Assembly: GCA_021432635.1 (NCBI GenBank)
Contig: MU270065.1
Location: 62,001-126,000 of the forward strand
Origin: Thozetella sp. PMI_491
Taxonomy: Eukaryota; Ascomycota; Sordariomycetes; Chaetosphaeriales; Chaetosphaeriaceae
Direction of reading: 5' to 3'
Length of the DNA: 64,000 nt
In this document: one piece after another, positions 10,463 through 20,516 of the stretch
How positions within the stretch are numbered: position 1 is the stretch's first letter
Layout: each line of letters starts with the position of its first letter
The notes under the pieces: model-generated
Database searches by the model: none
Told to the model about the DNA's origin: nothing
What the model saw: only the letters and a program-made list of their open reading frames with translations
Position numbers and translations under genes: made by a program

Positions 10463-13234
10463 TTACGCCGTGAGGGCTGCAGCAGAATGTCCAGGGCCAT
10501 CTGCCGCGCCACCATTTTGCTGCGCCTTGAGAAAGTCTGGGCGGTATTTTGCGAGATATTTCGCCGCCATGGGTCGAGCATCCTCGACTTTACAAATCGT
10601 CAGCACAAGACACAGTTGAGGAATAGTAGTGTTGTTGACTTACATTCCATCCAGATCTCCGCCACGACGTCCAAAGCCATGTCCTTGGCCGGGGGCCTCA
10701 TCATGACGAGATACAGAAGACTCGTCAAGGCAAGGCTGACGGTGCTCGGATCTTTGCAGAGGGGCTTGATTCGGCCAAGCAAGGGGCGGCTGAGCTCAGG
10801 CAAGTCGCCTAAGAACCGCGTGAGGACCTTGTCTTGTTGCGTGATGTAGGGCAACAGGCCGTCGATGAGGCGCGTTGCCCACGTCGCGTAATGAAGCGGG
10901 GCATCCGCATTGCTGCGGCGTGCCAGTTGGTCGCTGTACCACTCCTCTGAAAGCCAGGTGACACCAGTGTCGATACGCCGTCGGAAGTCTTCAAGAACAT
11001 AGGCATACAGCTTTTCCCGAATTGCGTTGCTGAGAGACGGCCTTGGGCGGTCGAGCGCCTTGACATCTGGACCGTCAGGCACCAGCGGAGCGATCTCCTC
11101 GAGGTCGAACAAGGTTCGCGTAGCTAGTCGCGTGATCAAGACAAGCCAAGAGTCGCGATCATACGAGCTTGCAGCAAGGCGGTGGATTCCAGCCTTCGAT
11201 TTGCGCGCTGGCGGGTCTTCCAGCGAGGCAAGGGGGCCAAACATGCGCGAAACAGCAACAGTGCCGACCGCAGCGGCTGTGTCTGGATCGAGAGTTGGCG
11301 GAGGGGGGAGCTTGAATGGACCAAGCGCTGCTAGGGCTGAATCAGGGTCGGCAAATACTGGCTCGTCCGCCCGCCCACTGTCGAGTTTGTTGAGAATCTG
11401 CTCAGTATCTTCTGCCAGATGGAAATCTGGCTCGTACTCGTCATCGTCGTCATCGTCAACACCTAGGGGAGCAGTGGCAGCGTTAATCGTGGATGGTTGT
11501 GCCGCCTCGAGAACCTTAAGTCGGTCTCGCACGCCCTATCAAGATGTTAATAACACCCAGCACCTCGCGCCTCGCCTCGCCCACGGCCACCGAGCTGGAC
11601 AAGTGCTTACATTTATAGCTCGGTCGAAATCTGCTTGTGACACCGAGGCAAGCGATTTGATAGCGATGGTAATGGCGAGATGCAGCGGGATCTGCGAGGC
11701 GGAGACCGCTTGAAGTGACGGGTTGTTGGCGAGATTGAATACGCTAGCTAGGCTCTGGGGTCCAGTAGGCAAAGGTTTGACTACTACGAGAGGAGCGACG
11801 ATGCCCTCTATCCTCTGCCGTTTCGGGTCCACATAGCTGGCTTGGTCCCCCAATGCGCGCTTGCGACTGGCATCGTCTAGCATTTCGGCCCTTGACCGAA
11901 CCATCCTCTCCACATACTGCTGCATCCGTGGGTTCAAAGGATTATGCGGATCCCTAGATCTCGTCAGCTCAGGTCAACTTGAAAGCTGAGACACGGAGTG
12001 CGTGGCAAATACCGTCTAATCAGATGGAGGAACAGCATTCGTGTTGTCTTCTCCATCGACCTCATGAGAACCTTCGACTTTGGTGTCATGGGTGAGTTTG
12101 CTAGCTTGAGGGGGTTGAAATTGAGAACAGCGTTTACGATCCGGTTGGAGGTGCCCGGTCTGGTCCGGATGAGGATAGAAAGGGTATTCAATGTAGCATC
12201 CACAAGCAGCGCATCGCTAGGATGGCAAGGCGGTTAGCCCCAAGAAACTAGACGATCACCGGGCGGGAACTTGCCTGCTGTTATCCTGTAGAATGCTAAG
12301 CATCCGGTCCAAGAGGCCCATTCCCTCGGCCTCAAGGTGCCGGGGATCTAATATGGGATGGCCCGGGGGGATCATGGAGAGCGAGACATCAAGACCGAGG
12401 TACTAATTCAGATATTGTCAGCGACCATTGTTCTACCTGGAAGGAAGGGGTTTCTATAACGGGACAGACCTTCTGCTCTCCACCGTTGGATGTGGTCTGC
12501 GCCAGGACAACTCGCTGGGCGAACTTAATACAGCAGACCTTCACGGGGGCCGGTGCTCCGTCCCAAATGCGCAGGATTCTGGCCTTGATCATCGAAATTT
12601 GCTCCCAGCTCTCCTTATGATATGAGTTGTTGATTCTGTAGGGCACACATTAGCACTTCTATGCCATAACCAACCATTGGGCACTCCTTGCTGGGTCTGT
12701 ATTCAACATATAACCAGCCGAGGGAGCCCAGGAGAAACATGAAGCGGCCAGGAAGCGAGAGACTTGGCGAGGTGTGCAAACAAGCAAGCGAGGAAGCAAA
12801 GCGTGTCACGACGGGACAAGGCGCAGTGGTGTGGGATCACATCGCGCGCCTCATCAAGCTCGAGCGAGGGCAAATGTGTCTAACGGCACTTACATCCACC
12901 TCATAATGACGGGGTACGCCGTTGCGGCCGCCATGATACTCGACTTTAGCACAAGTGTATCCTCATTTGGGTTGTCCACCAGCTCTTGTAGCTTATGCAG
13001 GACGGCTAGAGTCAGATTCTCTCTTTCTCTCGTTGAGACAACCGGAGTTGCCAGAGACTCGGCCAGGAAATCAGCGCCCCATCTCCGTAGTTCGACGAAA
13101 GGAGATTGTAGGATGGGAAGAGTGCCCTTGACGATCTTGTCGTAGTAGGGTGGGTTCTCGAGGACGATTTTGCGGGCGGCGTTGAGCTGCTGGAGCTGCT
13201 CCTCAACGGAGAGCGTCTTTACGGCCGTCGCCAT
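10463..13234 (-). CDS. PTA1: Pta1/symplekin, mRNA 3'-end processing scaffold
   Basis: Seven exons: 12894-13234, 12470-12635, 12275-12402, 12013-12216, 11611-11953, 10644-11535, 10463-10587. Joined they give 732 residues, close to yeast Pta1 (785). The N-terminus (LNAARKIVLENPPYYDKIV, then RRWGADFLAESLATP) and the following VKVCCIKFAQRVVLAQT block match the HEAT-type symplekin/Pta1 N-terminal domain. An acidic stretch (DDDDDDEYEPDF) lies mid-protein. Pta1 is a nuclear scaffold of the cleavage and polyadenylation factor that contacts Ssu72 and the Pol II CTD (family knowledge). The intron after exon 3 (12217-12274) begins GCAAGT, a GC-AG intron; the others are GT-AG. It is divergent from COA3 over 837 bp, which could serve as a shared promoter. 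Confidence 0.9.
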
Positions 13235-14071
13235 CGTGGGCTGTCGGGAAGATGGAGAAAGCAGACGGGAGGAGGGCTGTGGTAGTTGGCAAAAGTCGAG
13301 TGTGCCGGACGGGAACTACGAAAGCGACGCGCGGGTGAGAGGCGCGCGATGCAAGAGCACTCGGCCTGACGGCAAAGCGCTGGCTCCAAGCCAAAGCCAA
13401 GTACACTGATCAGGCGGACGCTGCCACGAGCAATAAACTATCGAAACCCTTCAGACCTTCCGCGTTGGTTGTCGATCTGGGAGACGGCGGTTCGATGTTA
13501 CTCATTCTGCGATGGGTGGGAAAGCGTAGGTCGGTGTGGTGCAAGTGCACAAGCAGGAAACAGGTTGCGATGAGAAGGGGGGTTCGAGAGAGGGAAGAAT
13601 CGCGCGCGGTAGAAAGTGGAAAAAGCCGTTCAATCCATTGTTCTCAATCCCACAATACGGCTCCGTACAGCTTGAATGGCGGCTGCGGAAGAATAGAGCT
13701 GGCTGTCTGAAATCTGATCCGCCGCCGGGCTTCTGGTGAGAGGATGCGAAGCTTGCAAGTCTGCTACACGCGCGCAAAGTTGGAGGTGATGCAACCCAGC
13801 CCAGCGGAGCACAAGCTTCAGCAGGAAGCGAACTGCAGGGATCACGCGCCTCTGGAGTGTGCCGAATAACAGCCGACGTGGCCTTGCGGGCCCATCCTGT
13901 ACGGAGGACTAGCAGGTGCAATGCCCGTGATTGGGCGGTCGATTTCGTTTCTGGGGCCATACCATCCTGATAGCCTCACTGCTGGCGCAAAACGGACCAC
14001 CCGGCCAGGAGCTGCTTTTTAAGCCATTCAAGAACCTCGCAAAGTCGCAAAAATTGCTGCCACAAGACACA
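13235..14071. promoter_or_regulatory. Shared divergent promoter region PTA1 / COA3
   Basis: The 837 bp between the start codons of two divergently transcribed genes. The function is inferred from position; I identified no specific binding site with confidence, and no other gene is supported here. Confidence 0.5.
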
Positions 14072-14444
14072 ATGGCCGGGTAGGCATCCCAATGTTCCTT
14101 GCTCGCCCCTGGAGAAGCTTCTAACATGTAGTAGGATTGAGCAGTCGAGCTACTATGACCGGCGCTATCGCCAATCGCCAGCCCTGATTCGAGCCCGGAA
14201 GCCGTACCTGGTCAAGAACGCGGTGCTTGGAATCGGCATATTCGCCTTCGCCGCTGGAATCTGTACGTTACATACAAGCATACTTTGAGATGAGACTACG
14301 AGGAACACACGCCACGCGTGTGGAAGACAGGGGCATCATGCTAACTTTGCCTAAGATGCCTACACACTCAAGGTTGTCGGCCAGGACGAGTTCGAAGATG
14401 TCAAGGTCCCCGACGTCCCTGCGAAGAGGATAAACAAGAACTAG
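14072..14444 (+). CDS. COA3: Cytochrome c oxidase assembly factor 3 (Coa3), 74 aa
   Basis: A small three-exon gene: 14072-14079, 14135-14262, 14356-14444. Exon 1 holds only ATG GCC GG. The joined product begins MAGIEQSSYYDRRYRQSPAL, continues with a basic RARKPYLVKN segment, then one membrane helix (AVLGIGIFAFAAGIYAYTL) and a short acidic/basic tail ending KRINKN. This is the length and layout of fungal Coa3, a single-pass inner mitochondrial membrane protein that acts with Cox14 and Mss51 to couple Cox1 synthesis to assembly (family knowledge). Both introns have strong donors (GTAGGC, GTACGT) and CTAAC branch sites. No single ORF covers it, so it is easily missed. It converges on DEP1. Confidence 0.92.
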
Positions 14445-15038
14445 AAAGAGCACGGGACTTTGCAGGTTGGGAGTCACGGAGGATCGGAAAGCAAAGGTAA
14501 TTGCTCTGCAACGTGGGAAGAGGGCACTCCCGAATCAAACAGTGTCACAGCTGCTCCTCGCTTGGGGCTCTTGCCACTCTCATTGCAAGGGAGTTCTGGT
14601 ATGCCGAGAGAATGCCTTGGAAGTGGTATTTGAGAAAAGGGAATATATGAACAGGAAACGAAGAGATAGAGAAGAGCAGCGTCCACAAACCCATGTGTGG
14701 TATTTTTGACGAGCCAGCCCAACTCCAATCCCTGTACACACAGCATGTATCTATATATAACATTATACCCTTAGATTTACCCCATAACCATGGGTGCTGT
14801 CGGAGCATGAACTCCTCCGCAGCCATCCGCAAAACCGTAGCAGAGATAACCGGCCGCGCCTTCGCACAACACCGCAAGTGATGCCTGGACAACGCTCGAT
14901 GCACGACAAAAGAACAGAAAGGTACATTCATAGTAACGGAATCCGTAGAAAGAGGAGCCAGCAATCGTAGTGGCTGGTATAGAGAAACGGCCATCAGGGA
15001 AAAAGGGGGGCAGAGCCTAGGACGTGAAGCAACCGAGC
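14445..15038. other. Intergenic, convergent 3' ends of COA3 and DEP1
   Basis: Holds the two 3' untranslated regions by position. No supported gene or repeat. Confidence 0.6.
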
Positions 15039-17288
15039 TCACGATGCCTGGGCGATGCTTTGCTTCAGCGCCGGGTTGGCCCCAAACTTAGGGGGCTTGA
15101 TGCTCTCATGCCCAGCCGACGGGTGCGCCCTGTGCATCTGCGTAGGAGAATCGCCGTTGACGGCCGCCGCGCTGCTTGAGGTTAAGCTAGCGCCCACTTG
15201 ATTTCTGCGGTTCGCAGAGGACGGACCGGGTACAGGTGCTGGGCCGGGCGAGGTCTGCTGTTGTGATAGCTGCCGCTGAATCTGATGCGAAGGGTGGTTC
15301 GGGTTGGCCCAGGGCGTCTGCTCAATGAACTGCTCACCGGCAGGGCCCAGGTTTTGGGCCAACGAAAGTCCTCCAGTGATAGATTCTCGGTGAACCGGAG
15401 GCACTTGCGCGGGTCCCGGACCGGCGGGCTGTGCAATAGACTGCCGAGCACGCTGTCAAACCACGTCAGCATACGTCGATTGTGGCATAAGCTCTAGCGC
15501 CTGTTAAACTCACGCTGATCGCCTCGAAATCGCCTTCGACTTGTTCGTCAGACGCCCCCTGTATCGCAGGCGCAGCCGGGAACCCGACGTGTTTCGCGAA
15601 GCCCGCCAGAATTGAGACTTCCTTGTTGAACGCGACAGCGTTTCGGATGTTTTGTGTCTTGTTGGAGGGGAGTCGGAGGCCAAAGTCGGGAATGGAACTG
15701 GCTTGACGCCTGCGCTCGTGCTGAATTGCATACCACTCCTCGCCAAGCTCCTCTAGTACCTTCTCTCTGTTCTCGCGCACGCTTTGGTGGAACTGAGACA
15801 GTATCTGGGCTCGTTCGGCGACAGCCCGTTTCTTGAGCACGTCTAACCGGAACGTGTACTGGAGGTTGCTGACTCGTATCCTCTCCTCCCGTCGCTCGTC
15901 GATGCACTGCAGCATGGAGAGATACTCGGGATGATTAGGATTCTCGTTTGTGAGCATGGCCTCTTCTCTCTCCAGCTGTTCGAGGCGTTCTTGATATAGC
16001 CTAGGCGCTCGTTAGTCTTGGGAACCGTCGAGAAGTCGGGACGGAAGACAGGAACCTACCTTTCTCTGAAGCTACTGAACTGCTTCTCGATGGCTGCCAG
16101 CTCGTCCCAAGCCGCCCTCTTGCGTTCCACTGCAGCCAAGTTAGCAACTAGTGTGCCCGTGAGCTCATGTCGTCTTCCCATACTTTCTTCCTCATTTCGG
16201 TGGGCTGCCTCGGCTTCTTCGTCGACATCCGCCTCCGCATGGCCGTCCAGAGCATGGGTGCCCGCGTCTTCGGCGGCCCCGCCGTCTGTATCGGGGGGTT
16301 CTGGCGCCTCCTCCGCATCTTTCTCAACTTCGTCCGGACTCCTGCTCTTGCGTTTCTTGTTATTGCGCTGCTTCGACCGCTTCGACCTGCTGCTCTCCGC
16401 AGGCTCTTCCTCGGCTGACTCGGCCGGCTCCGTCTTAGCCGTTGTCTTCGCCTCTACTTTTTCGCTGTTGTCTTCTTCACCCGTGAGGTCACCACTCTGA
16501 GGGTTCGTCGAGTTGCCCTCGTCGGCTGCCGTCGCGACCTCGTCGGCGGACTGGTCGCGTTCGGGCGGGGCAATTGAGCCGGTGCGCTTCCTCGCCGGCT
16601 GCTCCAGCTCAGATTGCACGCCGATAGACGAGCGCTTGCGCTTTCGACTCTCGACCGATTCTGCCTTGGGCTTTTGGGTGGTCGGGTTGTCTTCGGCGGT
16701 CGCCTTCTCCTGTGGCTTCTTCACCGGGGATGGCGATCGCGACGCGGGGGCCTTGGAGGGTTCGGCGGAGGGATCGCTTGACGCTTCGGAGACGGCGTCG
16801 TCTTCGTCTTCGTCCGCGCCTGAAAGAGAATCATTATCGCTGACCGCGTTCTCGGCATCCACGTCGGCTTGGATCTGCTGCTGGAGCTTGCTGGGGCTGC
16901 GCTCGAAAGCCCGATCGCGGCGATCGGTGAATTGCTTGCGCCCGGAACCGCTAGATCCGTTGACGGCGTCGCGATTGCTGCTGTTTTTGGGAGGGGTATT
17001 GTAAAGTCGCTCGGTCTCGGCCTCGGAGTCGTTCACGTCAATGTCGGAGAGCTTGCTCTCATCGTCAGAGTCGGACGCAGCGGCCGACTCGCCGTCTCCG
17101 CTGTTCTCCTTTGCGGCGCTGACCTTGGCCAAGTTGGTTGTCTTAATGTCAAGGTCTATCTCGTCGGCGTCGGTGCCCTTGTCCTCTACATCGCTCAAGG
17201 GACTGGAGAGGTTGCTCGGGCTCCGGTCGAGCAAGGGCGGAGGCGAGCTCGACAGAGGCAGCGACACTGCCGTATCGCCGCTAGCCAT
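15039..17288 (-). CDS. DEP1: Dep1/Sds3-like subunit of an Rpd3 histone deacetylase complex
   Basis: Three exons: 16060-17288, 15514-16000, 15039-15452, 709 residues. The first ~370 residues are acidic, Ser-rich and disordered, with a basic KRSKQRNNKKRKSRS patch near 310. The Sds3-like domain spans the first intron: ANLAAVERKRAAWDELAAIE, then RLEQLEREEAMLTNENPNHP and QYTFRLDVLKKRAVAERAQI, a helical region with many charged residues, followed by a Pro/Gln/Ser-rich tail. Dep1/Sds3 proteins scaffold the Rpd3L/Sin3 corepressor in the nucleus (family knowledge). Dep1 rather than Sds3 is chosen for the long acidic N-terminus; a second Sds3 paralogue elsewhere would support this. The first intron has a CTAAC branch site, the second a CTGAC one. 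It is divergent from NOP12. Confidence 0.85.
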
Positions 17289-18033
17289 CGTAGAGGGTAT
17301 CGCTGGGTTGTGAACCGATCGGCGACGCTCGAGGGTATGCGTGGTCGGGGGGTGGGTGGGCTAACAAGACGCCGCGCAAAACTGGGCTGGCTCGTCCGAG
17401 AGCAGGCGGCACGACACACTCGGGAGGTCGGGGGCAGGTGTTGTGGAAACGAGCGGGCGTAGATAACCGATGGAAAAATAAAATCAGTAGATTTGCGCAT
17501 ACAGGATGCAAGCTAGGATGTCCTCTTTCCAGGAAAAAAGGCGGTGGTGGAGGTGGTGTGCCATAAGAGAGGGGGCGAGGAACCGATTATTGCAGGAAAG
17601 AAGCTGGAGTGCGCTGGACGGGAGAGGGAACTCGTGAACCTGCCCGCTACACAGCAGCCATTGACCGATGCTCTCATCCCCCCAACTCACACCAGCGGGT
17701 ACCCCTGGACGGATGTTAGGGTTAGACTTGAGCGGGGCTCGGGGCTTGATCGGCAACAAGAAGCGCTATATGTCGCTAGTGCAAACAGAACATAGATAGG
17801 CGGAGCTCTGATAGGCACCTAACAGCATCCAGACTTGCTACGCGACAGGTGTAGCGCACTAACAGCGGGGCAAGAAGCCAAAATCTGGAGGCGGTGAGCT
17901 GTTGGATGGCAGAATTCCGATAAGCTCGAGTGTCGATAAGCAACTTTTTTGGTAAGAGAACGGCATGCACCACCGAGTCGAGGATCGCTGAGGTGAAATT
18001 CTGGGTGACATACGTGCGTTGCAGGCTTTGAAA
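17289..18033. promoter_or_regulatory. Shared divergent promoter region DEP1 / NOP12 with telobox-like site
   Basis: 745 bp between divergent start codons. At 17716-17725 the sequence TTAGGGTTAG contains TTAGGGTT, the complement of AACCCTAA, the core bound by Tbf1-type telobox factors in promoters of ribosome-related genes in several ascomycetes. It lies about 310 bp upstream of NOP12. The regulatory role is inference. Confidence 0.45.
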
Positions 18034-19874
18034 ATGGCGAAGAAGTAGGAATTAACTCTCAATCTATTATTTATATGCCTAAACTAACTATTATTCACTT
18101 AGAAATTCCGTTCTCGCCGCGCCGTCCAAGGCCTTGGACCCCACGTTGGATGCCCTCTTCGCATCGTCGGTAAGTATCCAAGGCGCCGTTTGGTTCTCTT
18201 TGGTACATACGCCTGCTGACACCGGGAAAGGCTGGCCCAGCCAAACCCCCTCCCAAGTCTCGCTACGTGGAATTGCTCCCCCACAAATCCAGCGAATCTC
18301 AAGAGCTGTCGAAGCCAGAGGAGGACGAGGGCGATGAAGAGGACGAGGAGGACGGTTCAGTCGACGACCAGCTGGGTGACGATGACGAAGATGAGGATCA
18401 TTCGGAGGAAGAGTCAGGGGAAGAAGAGGACGAGGCCACAGAGATTCTAGAGGCCATCGCGGACCGCCCTCCGACTGATCGTAAGCGGAAGAGGAAGAAC
18501 AAGGACGACGACGACGAGCTTGAGTCCAAATATCTGCAGAAGCTTGTGGACAATGAGGAGCCTTCTGGCAAGCGCCAGAAGGGAGAGGCCGCCCAAGACA
18601 CCAAGGAGGCCGCCGACGAAGTGGAGGATATCGACATGTCTGACAGTGACGGCGAGATCCCGGTTCACGAGTCACTGGCCGCTGATGCTGGAGCTGACGA
18701 AGTAGAGAAAGCTTCCCGCACAGTCTACCTCAGCAATGTCTCAATCGAGGCCATCAAGTCTGCGAAAGCTAAGAAGGTCCTGCTGGCTCATCTCGAATCT
18801 ATTCTCGACAGTACTTCCAGCAGACCACAGACCATTGAGTCGATCCGCTTTCGATCCCTACCGTTTGCCACAGCCAAGCTCCCAAAGCGGGCTGCTTACA
18901 TTAAGAAGAGCCTCATGGATGCCACTACCAAAGCCGCCAATGCCTACGTAGTTTACAGCGACGCTGCCGGTTGCCGAGCGGCGTGCTCCAAGCTCAACGG
19001 CACTATGGTGCTGGACCGACACCTCCGCGTCGACAGTGTTGCGCACCCGGCCGCTGTCGATCACCGACGTTGCGTTTTCGTGGGCAACCTCGGCTTCGTC
19101 GACGACGAGGCTGTGCTAAACACCACGGTCGACGAAGAGGGCGAGGAGGTCACCGAGAAGCGCAAGCGTACCAAGGCGCCAATGGATGTCGAGGAAGGCC
19201 TGTGGCGCGTATTTGGTAAGCAAGCCGGCAAGGTTGAGAACGTGCGCGTCGTCCGGGACCCTGTCACACGGGTTGGCAAAGGATTCGCTTATGTCCAGTT
19301 CTATGTAAGTTTTGTCGCCACCCTTTACAGCAGGAATACTAGGCTAGATACTGACAGTAACCAACAGGACGGAACCTCAGTCGAAGCCGCGCTCCTGCTT
19401 GCCGGGAAGAAGTTCCCTCCTATGCTCCCCCGCGAGCTTCGCGTGACCCGATGCCGGGCGCCGCAGAAGACGGCGCGCGCCCTCGAGATCAAGGGCCAGC
19501 GGACTTCGATCGCGTCGGACAAGAAAAAGAGCACCAAGTACGTGCCCAAGCCGACCGCGGAATCGCAGACCCTCGCCGGACGGGCTGGCAAGCTCTTTGG
19601 GCGCTCTGGCGCTGTGCGACTCAAGGGTCGGCCGGGTAGGGATGCGAAGAGACCCAGGCCCAACAGAGAGCAGAATGGTGATGCCAGCAGTGCCGCTCTC
19701 AAGACCCCCGAGCAGATAGTGTTCGAGGGTCGGCGGGCTAGCGCCAAGGATGGCAAGCCCAGGGACCTCAAGTTCAAGGGGAGCAAGGCGGGTGGCCAGA
19801 AGAAGAGCAGCAAGAAGAATCATGCTACGCAGCGGACGCAGAAGTGGAAGTCCAAGCAGGCCGAAAAGAAATAA
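18034..19874 (+). CDS. NOP12: Nucleolar protein 12 (Nop12), pre-25S rRNA processing
   Basis: Four exons: 18034-18044, 18103-18169, 18231-19304, 19368-19874, 552 residues. The N-terminus reads [20 protein letters not shown] after splicing, matching the Nop12 start, and is followed by a very acidic region (about 45-80) with a basic KRKRKN patch. Two RRMs follow: RRM1 from about residue 185 ([11 protein letters not shown]), and RRM2 from about 305 with RNP2-like [10 protein letters not shown] and RNP1-like KGFAYVQF. The tail is Lys/Arg-rich, as expected for nucleolar targeting. Nop12 supports 60S ribosomal subunit maturation (family knowledge). The third intron (19305-19367, 63 nt) interrupts RRM2 right after the RNP1 strand and contains no in-frame stop. 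It converges on alpha-tubulin. Confidence 0.92.
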
Positions 19875-20516
19875 TAGAGGGGTGTTGCTAGAATGGGATG
19901 TTTCGCAGCCGAGAGAGAGAGAGAGAGAAACGGCGATGTGCATATCGTCAGAGAAGGGGCAACATGCGATAATCGCCGACATTGTCCATAGCATTAAGTA
20001 GGAAAATATGGGACAAACCCATATGTAGTACTGGCGCCTGGACCGTCACAACGAAGGAATGAGCTTGACTAATACACCGCAACTTTCAGCAAGGGGAATT
20101 CCATTTCTCGAGAGGGGGTAACTAAGGTATGCCGTAGGCCAAGGGTCTCTAACAAGGAAGTAAGTACTAGGGGTAACTAGAGGTAATTTCCTGACCGATC
20201 GTAAAAAGCGACAGAAAGCAAACATCTCTACCGGATCCCCCTTTCCCTCTTCTCTCATCCGCCAAAGGACCTCGGCCGACGTGCTTTCCATAATAGCAAG
20301 AAGGCGAGGGGGTAAAGGGGTAAAGCGCGGTTCTACCGCCTTCAACGTGCAAATTCATCATCATTTCGTGGGTCCTCGTCATACACCTCCGGGGATTAGC
20401 TAGGCGGGGATCGGGGTTGCCAGACTGGACTGCGCCGGGTCCCGTTCCGGACGCATGGATGTGATGGAGCTTGTCACTCCCTCTACATCCACAACGCCGT
20501 TTGGAGATCCTGCAGC
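19875..20516. other. Intergenic, convergent 3' ends of NOP12 and alpha-tubulin
   Basis: 3' untranslated regions by position. A (GA)n microsatellite lies at 19911-19929 just after the NOP12 stop. Nothing else supported. Confidence 0.6.
19911..19929. repeat. (GA)n microsatellite
   Basis: A GA dinucleotide run in the 3' flank of NOP12, beginning 37 bp after its stop codon. Confidence 0.95.
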
